A stretch of 64,000 nt of DNA, from contig NZ_CP052859.1 of NCBI RefSeq assembly GCF_012935695.1, positions 1,529,001-1,593,000 of the forward strand, read 5' to 3'. Position 1 is the stretch's first letter. Each line of letters begins with the position of its first letter. The stretch is from Pseudomonas sp. ADAK18 (GTDB lineage: Bacteria > Pseudomonadota > Gammaproteobacteria > Pseudomonadales > Pseudomonadaceae). A program made the translations under genes and the position numbers. Below, one piece after another: positions 53,010-62,582 of this stretch. The notes beneath the pieces are model-generated. The model was not told the DNA's origin and did not search any database. It saw only the letters and a list, made by a program, of their open reading frames with translations.

Positions 53010-54614
53010 ATGACGATTTCTCGACGAGGCTTCATCGCGGGCCTGGCACTGACCGGCGCTGCGGTGCCAGCCGCCTATTACGCCCATCGTCAATTGACGC
53101 TGCCGGATGAACCGATTACCCCGGGTGAGGCCACGGTGGACCTGCCAGACATGGCCGGCCAGCAGATGGCCAATGCCTTGCGGGGCGTGTGGGACATTCG
53201 TCTCGAAGGCCGTGATGCCGGGCTCGATGGCGTGCCCGGTGAAGGCTTGGAACTGTTGCTCGATATCGCCGCCCGGGGTCGTGGTGTGCGCGGGTATTTG
53301 GACAGCGCGCAGGGATTACGTAGTGATGCCGTGCCGCGCTATGAAGTCCTGGGCGACCTGGCAGACGTCAAGCAAGGGCAAATCAGCTGGCGGCTGCTGG
53401 ACAGCCGCAGCGGTATTATCCGGTATCAGTTTGTCTCCACCCTCGATGAGGTCTGGGCGGCCTTCGGTAATGCCGGCACCGCGTCGCTCAGTGGGCGTGT
53501 GTTGCGTATGGACCGTGCCCTCGGCTTGCCCGAAGACGACAACCGGTTTGTGGCGATCAAGCGGTTGTTCCCCGAAGCCCGTGAGCGGGCGCTGCTCAAT
53601 CCGACCCTGGAGGCCTGGCTGATTTCGCCGGAGCACCGGCTGTTTCACCAGCTATGGCATGCGTCCCGGGACAAATGGCACAAACTGCCCGAAGACAAGC
53701 GCGAGGCCCTGCGGGGGATCGGCTGGCAACCCGGCCCTCGTGACCGTGAGCGTGATGCTCGCGGGCCACGCAAGGACCGCAATGGCTCGGGCATCGACTT
53801 CTTTTTCATGCACCGGCATATGTTGGGCACGGCGCGTTCGATGCAGGATCTGCCGTCCTGGCCGCGCTTTCCGTTGCCGCAGCCAGAGCTTGAGCGCGAT
53901 CGCCTGGGGTTTATCCGTTACTTCGATAATCACGATGGCTTTTCGGTGCCGCCGACCTGGGTTTCCCGGGGGGATGACACCTTTACCCAGTGGGTCAGCG
54001 ATATCAAAAGCGGCGAGACCTATTGCAGCAATTTCCAGGTATGGGAGTCGCAGTATCGGGATCCGGCTTATCTGTCGCGCATGACGTTGGGGCAGTTTGG
54101 TTCGCAGGTGGAGCTGGGGCTACACGACTGGTTGCATATGCGCTGGGCGTCGGTAGCACGTGATCCATCCAATGGTGCGCCGGCACCGTTGGCCCGTGAT
54201 CCGGCAGACTTTGCCGGGCGTTGGTTCGGACCGGAGAACGACTTTCTCGGCGATCCGTTTTCGTCCCATGTGAACCCGGTGTTCTGGCACTTTCATGGGT
54301 GGATTGATGATCGGGTCGAAGATTGGTTTCGCGCCCATGAGCGGTTCCATCCGGGGGAGGTTCAACGCCTTGAGGTGAACGGCGTGCCTTGGTTTGCACC
54401 GGGGCGGTGGGTGGAGGTGGATGACCCGTGGTTGGGGCCGGATACCCATGGCTGCAGTACCACGCCGGGGTTGCAGATGGGACGGTCGATGGAGATGGAT
54501 CCAGAGACGATGAAGTTGGCGTTGCGGATTACGTTTGGGGATGAGCAGACGGTCAAAAGTTTGTTCAGGAAGGTGCCGAGACGGCCCTGGTATGCGCGGC
54601 ACTTGAAGGTCTAG
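53010..54614 (+). CDS. pvdP: pyoverdine tyrosinase PvdP
   Basis: 534 residues from ATG 53010 (AGGTAGGG upstream); ATG 52989 is the alternative. Tat signal SRRGFIAGLALTGAA. The C-terminal half is the type 3 copper tyrosinase: a first His cluster (HRLFHQLWH and FFFMHRHML) and a second (LHDWLHMRW and NPVFWHFHGWID). It oxidises the tyrosine/diaminobutyrate part of ferribactin to form the chromophore in the periplasm. It is divergent from pvdM, and both are under iron-starvation boxes. Confidence 0.93.
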   Translation: MTISRRGFIAGLALTGAAVPAAYYAHRQLTLPDEPITPGEATVDLPDMAGQQMANALRGVWDIRLEGRDAGLDGVPGEGLELLLDIAARGRGVRGYLDSAQGLRSDAVPRYEVLGDLADVKQGQISWRLLDSRSGIIRYQFVSTLDEVWAAFGNAGTASLSGRVLRMDRALGLPEDDNRFVAIKRLFPEARERALLNPTLEAWLISPEHRLFHQLWHASRDKWHKLPEDKREALRGIGWQPGPRDRERDARGPRKDRNGSGIDFFFMHRHMLGTARSMQDLPSWPRFPLPQPELERDRLGFIRYFDNHDGFSVPPTWVSRGDDTFTQWVSDIKSGETYCSNFQVWESQYRDPAYLSRMTLGQFGSQVELGLHDWLHMRWASVARDPSNGAPAPLARDPADFAGRWFGPENDFLGDPFSSHVNPVFWHFHGWIDDRVEDWFRAHERFHPGEVQRLEVNGVPWFAPGRWVEVDDPWLGPDTHGCSTTPGLQMGRSMEMDPETMKLALRITFGDEQTVKSLFRKVPRRPWYARHLKV

Positions 54615-54743
54615 ACGGCGGTATCGAAGGATTTGATTGTTACTCTTTGTGTCGCGACTGGAAGATGAATTTGGGTGGTGGCACAATGTCACTATCGGGC
54701 CTCTTTATCGTTGGCTGCGAACCGAATTTGGCGTTATGGATTT

Positions 54744-55778
54744 ATGTTTTCTAATCAACTCCTCTATCTGCTCTATGGCAACAAATCTGTTTACCGGTAC
54801 GAAGCAAAATTCAGCATTTTGTCAGCCCTGCGTCACCGGAAAGATCCGGCCAGTTTCACGATCACAGTGATGACGGATCAGCCCGAGTCCTTTGATGGCT
54901 GGCCGGTCACTGTCCTGCCTCTTGACACGCAGACGCTGGATACCTGGAAAGGCACCGCAGGCTATTACCATCGACGTAAGGCCTGTGCTATCCAGGCCGG
55001 TGTTCAACTCGCCGACAAAACCATCTTCATCGATACCGATACGGTCTTCTTCAAAGATCCCGCCGAGCTATTCGGGCGTGTCACGGATAATCAGTTTTTG
55101 ATGGATGAGTTCGAGTGGAGTTGGGCCCAAGCGTCCCAGCGCTCGGAGTACCGCGCATTCGCCGAGGAAGTAGACGCCGGAAATGAGCGCCCGGCGCCAT
55201 CTTTGAAACTCTTCAACAGTGGCATCTGCGGGCTGACCAGGGCCAACGTCGCCATTCTCGACGGTACTATCGGTTTGATCGATCAGTGGGCCCATCATGG
55301 CGCCACACTGCTCACCATTGAGCAGATTGCGGTGTCCTTCATGCTGGACGGCAAGAAAGTCGTCGAGGCCAACGACTGCATCAATCACTACTTTTCAGTG
55401 AAGAACTACCACCATGCGATGTTAAAGGTGTTCTTTGACCAGCATGGCGAGGCCTATCGCGATAGCCTGCCGCAGATGACATTTTCGGTGCCCAATGGCC
55501 TTCCAAAAAATGCCCTCTACGACCGACTGCGCCTGAAATGGAAGCTCAAGGGCCAATGCACGACGTCGCGAAAGGTTGCCAAATTCTATCTGCTGGGCAA
55601 ACAGGCCAAACGGTGTACCTACCTGAATGCTTGCAGGCCGCTGTGGTGGGAAAAGGCGCTTGAAGAGCTGAAGACGCTGGAGGCTGGTGACGAAACCCGG
55701 GTAAAACTGGATTCGTTCTGGCACGCAGACTCGGAGTTTGAAAGCTTCGCAAAGAAGCAGGTCGCAGAGCCGGCGTGA
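54744..55778 (+). CDS. glycosyltransferase-like protein of unknown role in the pyoverdine cluster
   Basis: 344 residues from ATG 54744; the frame is open 23 codons further up but lacks a better start. It resembles a GT-A-fold nucleotide-sugar transferase: after FTITVMTDQPESF there is IFIDTDTVFF, whose Asp97-Thr-Asp99 matches the metal-binding DxD motif, then LKLFNSGICGL and a basic C-terminal part (about 270-310). No signal peptide or membrane segment. The DNA is visibly less GC-rich than the pvd genes on both sides, and no iron-starvation box precedes it. Known pvd clusters of P. aeruginosa have no such gene between pvdP and opmQ. The function is open. Confidence 0.72.
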   Translation: MFSNQLLYLLYGNKSVYRYEAKFSILSALRHRKDPASFTITVMTDQPESFDGWPVTVLPLDTQTLDTWKGTAGYYHRRKACAIQAGVQLADKTIFIDTDTVFFKDPAELFGRVTDNQFLMDEFEWSWAQASQRSEYRAFAEEVDAGNERPAPSLKLFNSGICGLTRANVAILDGTIGLIDQWAHHGATLLTIEQIAVSFMLDGKKVVEANDCINHYFSVKNYHHAMLKVFFDQHGEAYRDSLPQMTFSVPNGLPKNALYDRLRLKWKLKGQCTTSRKVAKFYLLGKQAKRCTYLNACRPLWWEKALEELKTLEAGDETRVKLDSFWHADSEFESFAKKQVAEPA

Positions 55779-55789
55779 TTGCCGAGTAG

Positions 55790-55821
55790 GGCCATCAGGC
55801 GCGAATAACCCCCTGATGGCC
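55790..55821. terminator. hairpin between convergent genes
   Basis: GGCCATCAGG (55790-55799) and CCTGATGGCC (55812-55821) are perfect 10-base arms around a 12-base loop, three bases from the opmQ stop. It has no T-run, so it is a candidate bidirectional terminator or mRNA 3'-end stem rather than a textbook intrinsic terminator. Confidence 0.5.
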
Positions 55822-55823
55822 TG

Positions 55824-57212
55824 TCACAACACTCGCCATCCACCCCCTAACGCTTTGTACAGCGCAATACTCGCCTGCACCCGCGCCAACCTGAGCTGCA
55901 CATTCAAATCCTGCGCCGCGTACAACGTTCGCTGCGTCTCCAGCACCGTCAGCAGATCCTCGGCCCCCGCCTGATAGCGACGCTCGGCAATCTCAAACGC
56001 TGTCTGCGCCTGCTGCAGTTCCTCAGCCTGCCACTGGCGCTGCTGATCCAGCCTGGTAATGCTGCTGAGGGCCTTCTCTACATCAGCAAAACCATTAATG
56101 ATCGACCCGCGATAAACCTCCAGTAACTCCTCTTGCCGCGCCCTGGCCCGATCGCGCTCGGCACTCAGGCGCCCATTGTTGAACACCGGTCCCACCAACC
56201 CCGACGTGAGGGTGTAGAACGGGCTGCGCAACACATCGGCCGCTTTGCTCGACCCCGACCCCAGCGACGCTCCCAGCGTCACCGTCGGCAGCATCGCCGC
56301 GCGGGCCACGGTGACATCCGCTTGCGCCGCCGCCATTTGCGCCTCGGCACGGGCAATGTCGGGACGGCGCGTCAACAGGTCGCTGGGAATGCCAGCGCCA
56401 ATAGTCGGCCAGGTCAGGACCTGGAAACCCTCGGTGCCCAGGTTCAGGGCTTGCACTGGCTGGCCCAGCAGGGCGGCGAGGGTGATCAGCGATTCCTCGG
56501 CTTGTTGTTGAATCAGCGGCAGTTGCCGTTGCTGGCTGGCCACCAGGCTTTTCTGCTGGGCCAGTTCCAGGGCTGTGGCCGAGCCCGAGTCGTAGCGGGT
56601 CTGTACCAGATTGAGGACGTTGCGGGCATTGGCCAGGTTGAGTTCGGCTATCTGCCGACGTTGTTGGGCCGACAAGGTCTGTGCATAACGGTCGGCGACG
56701 TTGCTGAGCAAAGTCAGCTCCACCGTCGCCTGATCGAACTCACTGGCGCGCACGGTTTGCAGCGCGCTGTCGCGGGCGGCGGCGCGACCGCCCCAGAAGT
56801 CCACTTCATAGCTGGCGGTGAGGTTGGCGCTGTAGTTGTTGACCGTGCTGCTGGTGTCAGAGCTGTCTGCGGTGCTGCTGCCACTGATGCGTTTCTGGCG
56901 ACTGGCCTTGAGGTTCAGACCCACCTCCGGCAACAGCGGCGCACCGGCAATCACTGCACTGGCCTGGGCCTGACTCACTCGGGCCATGGCTGCAGCCACG
57001 TCGTAGCTGTCGTGGCGGGCCTGGTCGATCAGGTGGTTCAGTTGCGGGCTGCCAAACTGCGTCCACCATTGCTGGTTGGTGGACTGGTTTGCCTGGCGCT
57101 CGGCGAATTGCCAGGTCGTGGGCGGTGTAATGTGCGTGTCGGAGGAGGGCGCAGTGCCGGTGCAGGCGTTGAGCAGCAGGCACAGGCTGAGCAGGGACAG
57201 TCGCGGGGTCAT
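55824..57212 (-). CDS. opmQ: outer-membrane efflux factor OpmQ of the PvdRT-OpmQ pump
   Basis: 462 residues from ATG 57212; a GTG at 57227 overlapping the pvdT stop is an alternative. Lipobox LLLNAC with Cys17 near the N-terminus. TolC/OprM-type protein with two repeated halves of long coiled-coil helices (for example SQAQASAVIAGAPLLPEVGL and RRPDIARAEAQMAAAQADV). It is the outer-membrane duct for export or recycling of pyoverdine. Third gene of pvdR-pvdT-opmQ. Confidence 0.93.
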   Translation of the reverse strand: MTPRLSLLSLCLLLNACTGTAPSSDTHITPPTTWQFAERQANQSTNQQWWTQFGSPQLNHLIDQARHDSYDVAAAMARVSQAQASAVIAGAPLLPEVGLNLKASRQKRISGSSTADSSDTSSTVNNYSANLTASYEVDFWGGRAAARDSALQTVRASEFDQATVELTLLSNVADRYAQTLSAQQRRQIAELNLANARNVLNLVQTRYDSGSATALELAQQKSLVASQQRQLPLIQQQAEESLITLAALLGQPVQALNLGTEGFQVLTWPTIGAGIPSDLLTRRPDIARAEAQMAAAQADVTVARAAMLPTVTLGASLGSGSSKAADVLRSPFYTLTSGLVGPVFNNGRLSAERDRARARQEELLEVYRGSIINGFADVEKALSSITRLDQQRQWQAEELQQAQTAFEIAERRYQAGAEDLLTVLETQRTLYAAQDLNVQLRLARVQASIALYKALGGGWRVL

Positions 57213-57219
57213 GGATCGT

Positions 57220-59193
57220 TTATTCACTGGTCAACGCCTTTACCGGATCAAGCCGGGCAGCTTTGCGGGCCGGCATGAAGCCGAAGACAACACCGGTGAC
57301 GAGTGCGCAGCCAAAGGCGCCGAGCACGGCCAACAGGGAAAATTGCACCGCCACGTCGGCGAGGACGAGTACGCCGCCGACGATCAGCGCCAGGGCGACA
57401 CCGCACAGGCCGCCGACCACCGAAAGCATTACGGCCTCGGTAAGAAACTGACGCAGGATGTCGCGCTGGCGTGCGCCGGTGGCCATGCGGATACCGATTT
57501 CCCGGGTGCGTTCACGCACGGTCATCAGCATGATATTCATCACGCCAATCCCGCCTACCAGCAGAGAAATGGCGGCAATCGAGCCGAGCATCAACGACAG
57601 GGTGTTCTGTGTGCGAGCCTCGGCCTGGATCATGGCTGCGTAATTGGTCACCACGAAGTCCCGGCGGCCGTTGTGCAAGCCCAGCATCAGTTCGTCGATG
57701 GCCTGTTCGGTCTGTTTGACCTGGGAGGCGTCGGCGGCTGCGATGGCTACGTACTGCGGGTTCTGGCTGCCAAACAGACGGATGCTGGCAGCGGAGTAGG
57801 GCACGGCGATCCGGTCGTCGCTGTCCTGGTCGCCGGAGCTGGCGCCTTTTTCCTGGAGCACGCCGATCACCTGGAACGGCACGTTCTCGATCAGGATGTA
57901 CTGGCCGATGGGGTCGCTGAAATCCTTGAGTAGTTTGTCCCGTACCTTCTTGCCGATGACGGCCACAGCGGTGGCGCTGTCTTCGTCGGCCTGGGTGAAG
58001 TAGCTGCCTTCGACCACCGGCCAGTTGAAGATTTCCGGGAAGTTAATGCCGTTACCGCCGACATAACTGGCGTGGTCGGCATTACCAAAACGCACCGTGG
58101 CCTGCGAGCCATTGACCGGCATGATCATCTTCACCTGAGGCAGCATGGCCACGGCGGCGACGTCGGTCAGGCTGACGATGCTCCTGGGCGCTCGCGGGCT
58201 GGAGGACAGGCCGCTGAGGTAGAGAATGTTTGAGCCAAAGGCACCCATCTGCGCCATGACTTGGCGCTTGCTGCCTTCGCCGACGGCGAGCATTACCACC
58301 ACCGAGGCCACACCAATCACGATGCCCAGCAGGGTCAGGGCGGTGCGGAAGCGATTGATCCACATCACGCGCCAGGCCGCGTGCACGGCGTCCACCAGTT
58401 CACCTTTCCAGGCACCGTTGTGCTCGCTGCCGTCTTCCAGGCGCTGGCGTAAGTCGACGGCTTGCAGGGCGTTGGCGTTGGCGCTGTGTTGCACCTCGGG
58501 ATGGTCGGCGGCGGTGTCGCTGATGATCAGCCCGTCGCGGATTTCGATGACGCGCTTGGCTCGCGCCGCCACTTCGCGGTCGTGGGTAATCAGGATCACC
58601 ACGTGACCCTGGGCGGCGAGTTCGTCCAGCAGCGTCATGACTTCGGCGCCGCTGTGGCTGTCGAGGGCGCCGGTGGGTTCGTCCGCAAGAATGATGTGGC
58701 CGCCGTTCATCAAGGCCCGGGCAATCGACACCCGTTGTTGCTGGCCGCCGGACAACTGGTGTGGGCGATTACCGGTGCGCTCGCCCAGGCCCAGGCGTTC
58801 CAGCAGGGCGGTGGCCCGGGCGTGGCGTTCGGCGGCCGGGATGCCAGCGTAGATGGCCGGCATCTCGACATTTTCACGGGCCGACGCGGCGGGGATCAGG
58901 TGGTAGCCCTGGAACACAAAACCGAAGGCTTCGCGTCGCAGCCAGGCCAGCTCGTCGCTGTCCAGTTGTGCGACGTTTTCTCCGGCAAACAGATACTCGC
59001 CGCAGGTGGGGCGGTCGAGGCAGCCGAGGATGTTCATCAAGGTCGACTTGCCGGAGCCGGACGCGCCGACAATCGCGACAAACTCGCCGGCATGGATCGA
59101 CATATCAATCCCGCACAGCACTTCCACCAACGGCGCATCTCCGCCGCCGTAGGACTTGCGAATGTCCGACAGGGTGATCAGGGGCGTTTGCAT
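57220..59193 (-). CDS. pvdT: MacB-type ABC exporter PvdT
   Basis: 657 residues. The N-terminal ATPase (about 1-230) has Walker [10 protein letters not shown], signature LSGGQQQR and Walker [14 protein letters not shown]. It is fused to an FtsX/MacB membrane part with one segment near 280, a large periplasmic domain, and three C-terminal segments (about 530-650). It powers the PvdRT-OpmQ tripartite pump. The start abuts the pvdR stop codon directly. Confidence 0.94.
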   Translation of the reverse strand: MQTPLITLSDIRKSYGGGDAPLVEVLCGIDMSIHAGEFVAIVGASGSGKSTLMNILGCLDRPTCGEYLFAGENVAQLDSDELAWLRREAFGFVFQGYHLIPAASARENVEMPAIYAGIPAAERHARATALLERLGLGERTGNRPHQLSGGQQQRVSIARALMNGGHIILADEPTGALDSHSGAEVMTLLDELAAQGHVVILITHDREVAARAKRVIEIRDGLIISDTAADHPEVQHSANANALQAVDLRQRLEDGSEHNGAWKGELVDAVHAAWRVMWINRFRTALTLLGIVIGVASVVVMLAVGEGSKRQVMAQMGAFGSNILYLSGLSSSPRAPRSIVSLTDVAAVAMLPQVKMIMPVNGSQATVRFGNADHASYVGGNGINFPEIFNWPVVEGSYFTQADEDSATAVAVIGKKVRDKLLKDFSDPIGQYILIENVPFQVIGVLQEKGASSGDQDSDDRIAVPYSAASIRLFGSQNPQYVAIAAADASQVKQTEQAIDELMLGLHNGRRDFVVTNYAAMIQAEARTQNTLSLMLGSIAAISLLVGGIGVMNIMLMTVRERTREIGIRMATGARQRDILRQFLTEAVMLSVVGGLCGVALALIVGGVLVLADVAVQFSLLAVLGAFGCALVTGVVFGFMPARKAARLDPVKALTSE

Positions 59194-60366
59194 TCAGCCT
59201 CCGCTATTGGTGGCGGGGCCGATCAGCAAATGCTCACCCTCGGCGAGCCCTTCAACCACCTGGATACGCAGCCGGTCGCTGAGGCCGGTGCGCACCTGGC
59301 GTGGTTCAATGTCGCCATTTTTCGCCACCACCCGCGCTTGCTGCAGTTCGCTCCCAGCGCCGCCCTTGAGGGCGGCGACCGGTGCGGTCAATACGTTCTG
59401 CGCACGGCCGGCGACGAAAAACACCTGGGTGGTCATTTCGGCCATCAAGGCGTGATCCGGGTTGTCGACGTCCAGCAGCACGGTGTATAGCACCACGCGG
59501 CCACTGCCGCTTTTACTGCTGCTGGCGGGGCTGCCGTTGCCCTGACTGGTTTCATTCAGCGGCTTGGGCGGCACCGGCAGGATCTGCCGCACGGTGCTGG
59601 TCCAGCGCCGGGCGCCGCCGCTGAGGGTGGTGAAGTAGGCATGCATGCCGGGTTTGACGTGGCCGATATCCGCCTCGGAAACCTCGGCCCAGACCGTCAT
59701 CGGCGACAGCTTGGCGATACGCAGGATCAGCGGTGTCTGTTGCTGGGCGTTGAGGGTCTGGCCTTCCCGTGCATCCACCGCGACCACGGTGCCGCTCATG
59801 GGCGCATAGATGCGGGTGTAGCCCAACTCGGCTTCGTCGCTGCGCAAACTGGCCTGGGCTTGGCGGATCTGCGCCTGGAACATGTCGACCCGCGCCTGGG
59901 TGGCGCTCAGTTCGGCTTTGGCCGTTTGTACGTCCTCTTCACGGGTGGCATTGCCGGCCGCGAGTTTTTGCTGGCGCTGGTACTTCTGCCGCGCCAGTTC
60001 ATGCTGGGCCCGTTGTTCCTGCAACTGAGCCTGCAGGTTCTCGATGGCGTAGCGACTGGCGTCCAGCTTGGCCTTTTGGGTGGACGGGTCGATCTCTACC
60101 AGCAATTGGCCTTCCTTGACCTCGGCACCGGCCTCCACGTGGATTTTCTGGATCTGCCCGGAGGCCTGGGCGCCGACGTCAACGTAGCGCCGAGGTTGCA
60201 GGGTGCCCAGGGCGGTGACGCTGCTTTCGATATCGCCACGGGTCACGGTGACAGTCGCCAGTTTGTCCCGGCCCGGTGGCAGGACCTGCCAGGCGGCGAC
60301 GGCAATAACGGGGATCAGGCACGTCATGACAAACAAGGCGCGCCGGGCGGGTCGAGGACGTTGCAT
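59194..60366 (-). CDS. pvdR: periplasmic adaptor PvdR (HlyD/MacA family)
   Basis: 390 residues from ATG 60366. A longer frame to 60441 would overlap the promoter box and is rejected. One N-terminal membrane segment (about 9-27), then the MacA layout: a beta-barrel/lipoyl segment (VDVGAQASGQIQKIHVEAGAEVKEGQLLVEID), a helical hairpin (about 85-160) and barrel domains. It links PvdT to OpmQ. First gene of the operon, with an iron-starvation box at 60422-60445. Confidence 0.93.
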   Translation of the reverse strand: MQRPRPARRALFVMTCLIPVIAVAAWQVLPPGRDKLATVTVTRGDIESSVTALGTLQPRRYVDVGAQASGQIQKIHVEAGAEVKEGQLLVEIDPSTQKAKLDASRYAIENLQAQLQEQRAQHELARQKYQRQQKLAAGNATREEDVQTAKAELSATQARVDMFQAQIRQAQASLRSDEAELGYTRIYAPMSGTVVAVDAREGQTLNAQQQTPLILRIAKLSPMTVWAEVSEADIGHVKPGMHAYFTTLSGGARRWTSTVRQILPVPPKPLNETSQGNGSPASSSKSGSGRVVLYTVLLDVDNPDHALMAEMTTQVFFVAGRAQNVLTAPVAALKGGAGSELQQARVVAKNGDIEPRQVRTGLSDRLRIQVVEGLAEGEHLLIGPATNSGG

Positions 60367-60421
60367 GCTTAGGTTCCAGCCGGGAAAGAACGGGCCGCAG
60401 GTGCGGGAAGCTGCAAGGTAA

Positions 60422-60445
60422 ACGAGAAAATTGCCCGGCAATTTA
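60422..60445 (-). promoter_or_regulatory. PvdS iron-starvation box for pvdRT-opmQ
   Basis: Minus-strand TAAAT (60445-60441), 16 bases, then CGT (60424-60422). It lies about 55 bases before the pvdR start codon. Confidence 0.85.
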
Positions 60446-60519
60446 GGCTGTTACATATGCGGTTACAGGTGCCACAGAGAAATAAATGGGCCGTTGATAC
60501 AAGTCTTGTTTAAATCTAG

Positions 60520-60538
60520 ATGAGAATTACTATAAATT
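60520..60538. promoter_or_regulatory. Fur-box-like site before the sigma-factor gene
   Basis: GATGAGAATTACTATAAAT resembles the Fur consensus (GAT-AAT-type hexamers), about 70 bases before the sigma-factor start. No TAAAT-N16-CGT match is present here. This fits Fur repression of the ECF sigma gene itself. Confidence 0.6.
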
Positions 60539-60608
60539 ACGCATATTCAAACTGCCATCACCGAACCGCATCGCTGAATCGGCTGTTGTCTTCGCACTCA
60601 AGGACCTA

Positions 60609-61118
60609 ATGCCGCCCTCCAGGCGGTCGGGAGTCATGTTGGAAAACTACTATCGCGAGCTGGTGTGTTTCCTTAACGCCAAGCTGGGCAACCGCCAGGT
60701 GGCCGAGGATGTGGTGCATGACGCTTATGTGCGGGTACTGGAGCGGGCGAGCGACACCCCCATCGAGCAGCCCCGCGCGTTCCTTTATCGCACGGCCCTG
60801 AACCTGGTGATCGATGGCCACCGGCGGAATGCCCTGCGCCAGGTGGAGCCATTGGACGTGTTGGACAGCGAAGAGCGCTTTGCCACGGCGTCCCCTCACG
60901 CCAGCCTGGATCATGGCCAGCGCCTGGAGATGTTGGAGCGCGCCTTGGGGGAATTGCCGGCGGCCTGTCGTGACAGCTTCATGCTGCGCAAGCTTGAAGG
61001 TTTGTCCCATCCGGAAATTGCCGAGCGCCTGAATATTTCCCGCAGCCTCGTGGAGAAACACATCGTCAACGCCATGAAGCACTGCCGGGTGCGGATGCGT
61101 GAGTGGGACACGCACTGA
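60609..61118 (+). CDS. fpvI: ECF sigma factor, FpvI-like
   Basis: 169 residues from ATG 60609 (AAGGA four bases upstream). ATG 60636 would give 160 residues, closer to FpvI of P. aeruginosa, but has a poorly spaced ribosome site. Sigma region 2 at about 20-80 (QVAEDVVHDAYVRVLERA, FLYRTALNLVIDGHRR) and region 4 at about 110-165 (LPAACRDSFMLRKLEGLSHPEIAERLNISRSLVEKH). It would transcribe the ferripyoverdine-receptor gene. In P. aeruginosa fpvI is next to the anti-sigma gene fpvR; here no fpvR lies between it and pvdR. Confidence 0.85.
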   Translation: MPPSRRSGVMLENYYRELVCFLNAKLGNRQVAEDVVHDAYVRVLERASDTPIEQPRAFLYRTALNLVIDGHRRNALRQVEPLDVLDSEERFATASPHASLDHGQRLEMLERALGELPAACRDSFMLRKLEGLSHPEIAERLNISRSLVEKHIVNAMKHCRVRMREWDTH

Positions 61119-61130
61119 TCGCGTCGCGGC

Positions 61131-61154
61131 TAAATTTTTTTTCATTGTCCTCGT
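61131..61154 (+). promoter_or_regulatory. PvdS iron-starvation box for pvdA
   Basis: TAAAT at 61131-61135, 16 bases, CGT at 61152-61154, about 90 bases before the pvdA start and 12 bases after the sigma-factor stop. Confidence 0.85.
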
Positions 61155-61244
61155 TTCCTATCAACACACGACCTGTTGTTCTGCCTTCAGGTCTCTGAGG
61201 CTTTCCCGCCCCACCGCCACGGGGCTTATCCAGAGGACACTGGA

Positions 61245-62582
61245 ATGACACAGGCAATTGCATCGCCCGCGGTTCACGACCTGATCGGTATCGGTTTCGG
61301 CCCTTCGAACCTGGCGCTCGCCATCGCCCTGCAAGAGCGCGAGAAGGCCCAAGGCAAACTGGACGTGCTGTTTCTCGACAAGCAGGCCGACTACCGCTGG
61401 CACGGCAATACCCTGGTAGCCCAGAGTGAATTGCAGATTTCCTTCCTCAAGGACCTGGTCACCCTGCGCAACCCCACCAGCCCTTACTCCTTCGTCAACT
61501 ACCTCAAGGCCCATGGCCGTTTGGTGGACTTCATCAACCTGGGAACCTTCTACCCATGCCGCATGGAGTACAACGACTACCTGCGCTGGGTGTCCGGGCA
61601 GTTCCAGGCACAAAGCCGTTATGGCGAGGAAGTGCTGGCCATCGAGCCGATCCTGCATCAGCAGCAGGTCGAGGCACTGCGGGTGATTTCCCGGGATGCC
61701 CAGGGTGAGCAACTGGTGCGCACGGCGCGTTCGGTGGTGGTCAGCGCCGGCGGGACGCCACGCATTCCTCCAGCGTTCAAGGGCCTCAGGGAGGATGGTC
61801 GGGTGTTCCACCATTCCCAGTACCTGGCGCGCATGGCCCAGCAGCCGTGTGTCGATGGCAAGCCGATGCGCATTGCGATCATCGGCGGCGGCCAGAGCGC
61901 GGCCGAAGCCTTTATCGACCTCAACGACAGCTTCCCGTCGGTGCAAGTAGACATGATCCTGCGGGGCTCGGCCCTCAAACCGGCCGACGACAGCCCGTTC
62001 GTCAACGAAGTGTTCTCGCCGGAATTCACCGACTTGGTGTTCCAGCAGGCCAGCGGTGAGCGCGAGCGCCTGGTCAACGAATACCACAACACCAACTATT
62101 CGGTGGTGGACCTGGACCTGATCGAGCGCATCTACGGGATTTTCTATCGCCAGAAAGTTTCGGGTATTGCCCGTCACGCGTTCCGTACCCTGACCGCTGT
62201 GGAAAAAGCCACTGCCGGCCCGTTGGGGGTCGAGTTGGCCCTGCGCAATAACGCCACTGGGGATACCAGCCTTAACCATTACGACGCGGTGGTGTTGGCT
62301 ACCGGGTATGAGCGGCAGATGCATCGCCAGTTGCTGGCGCCGATGCAGGAGTACATGGGCGACTTTGAGGTCAGCCGTGACTACCGCGTGGTGACGGATG
62401 AGCGCTGCAAGGCGGGTATCTATATGCAGGGGTTCAGCCAGGCCAGTCATGGTTTGAGCGACACGCTGCTGTCGATCCTGCCGATTCGGGCGGACGAGAT
62501 TGCTGCGTCGTTGTATGAGCATGATCGTAGTCGTGGGCAGGGAAGGTCGGTGCGGGATTTGTTGTTGGCTACTGCTAGTTGA
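61245..62582 (+). CDS. pvdA: L-ornithine N5-monooxygenase
   Basis: 445 residues from ATG 61245 (AGAGGAC seven bases upstream); the frame is open 23 codons higher but that part is untranslated leader behind the iron-starvation box. FAD motif GIGFGPSNLAL near 15-25, NADPH motif IIGGGQSAAEAF, and the C-terminal ATGYER region. It hydroxylates the ornithine side-chain nitrogen with NADPH and O2, the first step toward the hydroxamate iron ligands of pyoverdine. Confidence 0.96.
   Translation: MTQAIASPAVHDLIGIGFGPSNLALAIALQEREKAQGKLDVLFLDKQADYRWHGNTLVAQSELQISFLKDLVTLRNPTSPYSFVNYLKAHGRLVDFINLGTFYPCRMEYNDYLRWVSGQFQAQSRYGEEVLAIEPILHQQQVEALRVISRDAQGEQLVRTARSVVVSAGGTPRIPPAFKGLREDGRVFHHSQYLARMAQQPCVDGKPMRIAIIGGGQSAAEAFIDLNDSFPSVQVDMILRGSALKPADDSPFVNEVFSPEFTDLVFQQASGERERLVNEYHNTNYSVVDLDLIERIYGIFYRQKVSGIARHAFRTLTAVEKATAGPLGVELALRNNATGDTSLNHYDAVVLATGYERQMHRQLLAPMQEYMGDFEVSRDYRVVTDERCKAGIYMQGFSQASHGLSDTLLSILPIRADEIAASLYEHDRSRGQGRSVRDLLLATAS

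Noticed and set aside
54660..54720. Sigma-54 promoter (GGTGGCAC word near 54675)
   Set aside because: The -24-like half is present, but no TTGCA-type -12 element follows at the right distance.
60512..60560. A fifth iron-starvation box before the sigma-factor gene
   Set aside because: TAAAT occurs at 60512 and again near 60534, but in neither case is CGT found 16 bases later. The Fur-like reading fits better.
61161..62522. A 453-codon minus-strand ORF opposite pvdA
   Set aside because: The sense strand is clearly L-ornithine monooxygenase with all its motifs; the antisense reading has no domain and a skewed composition.
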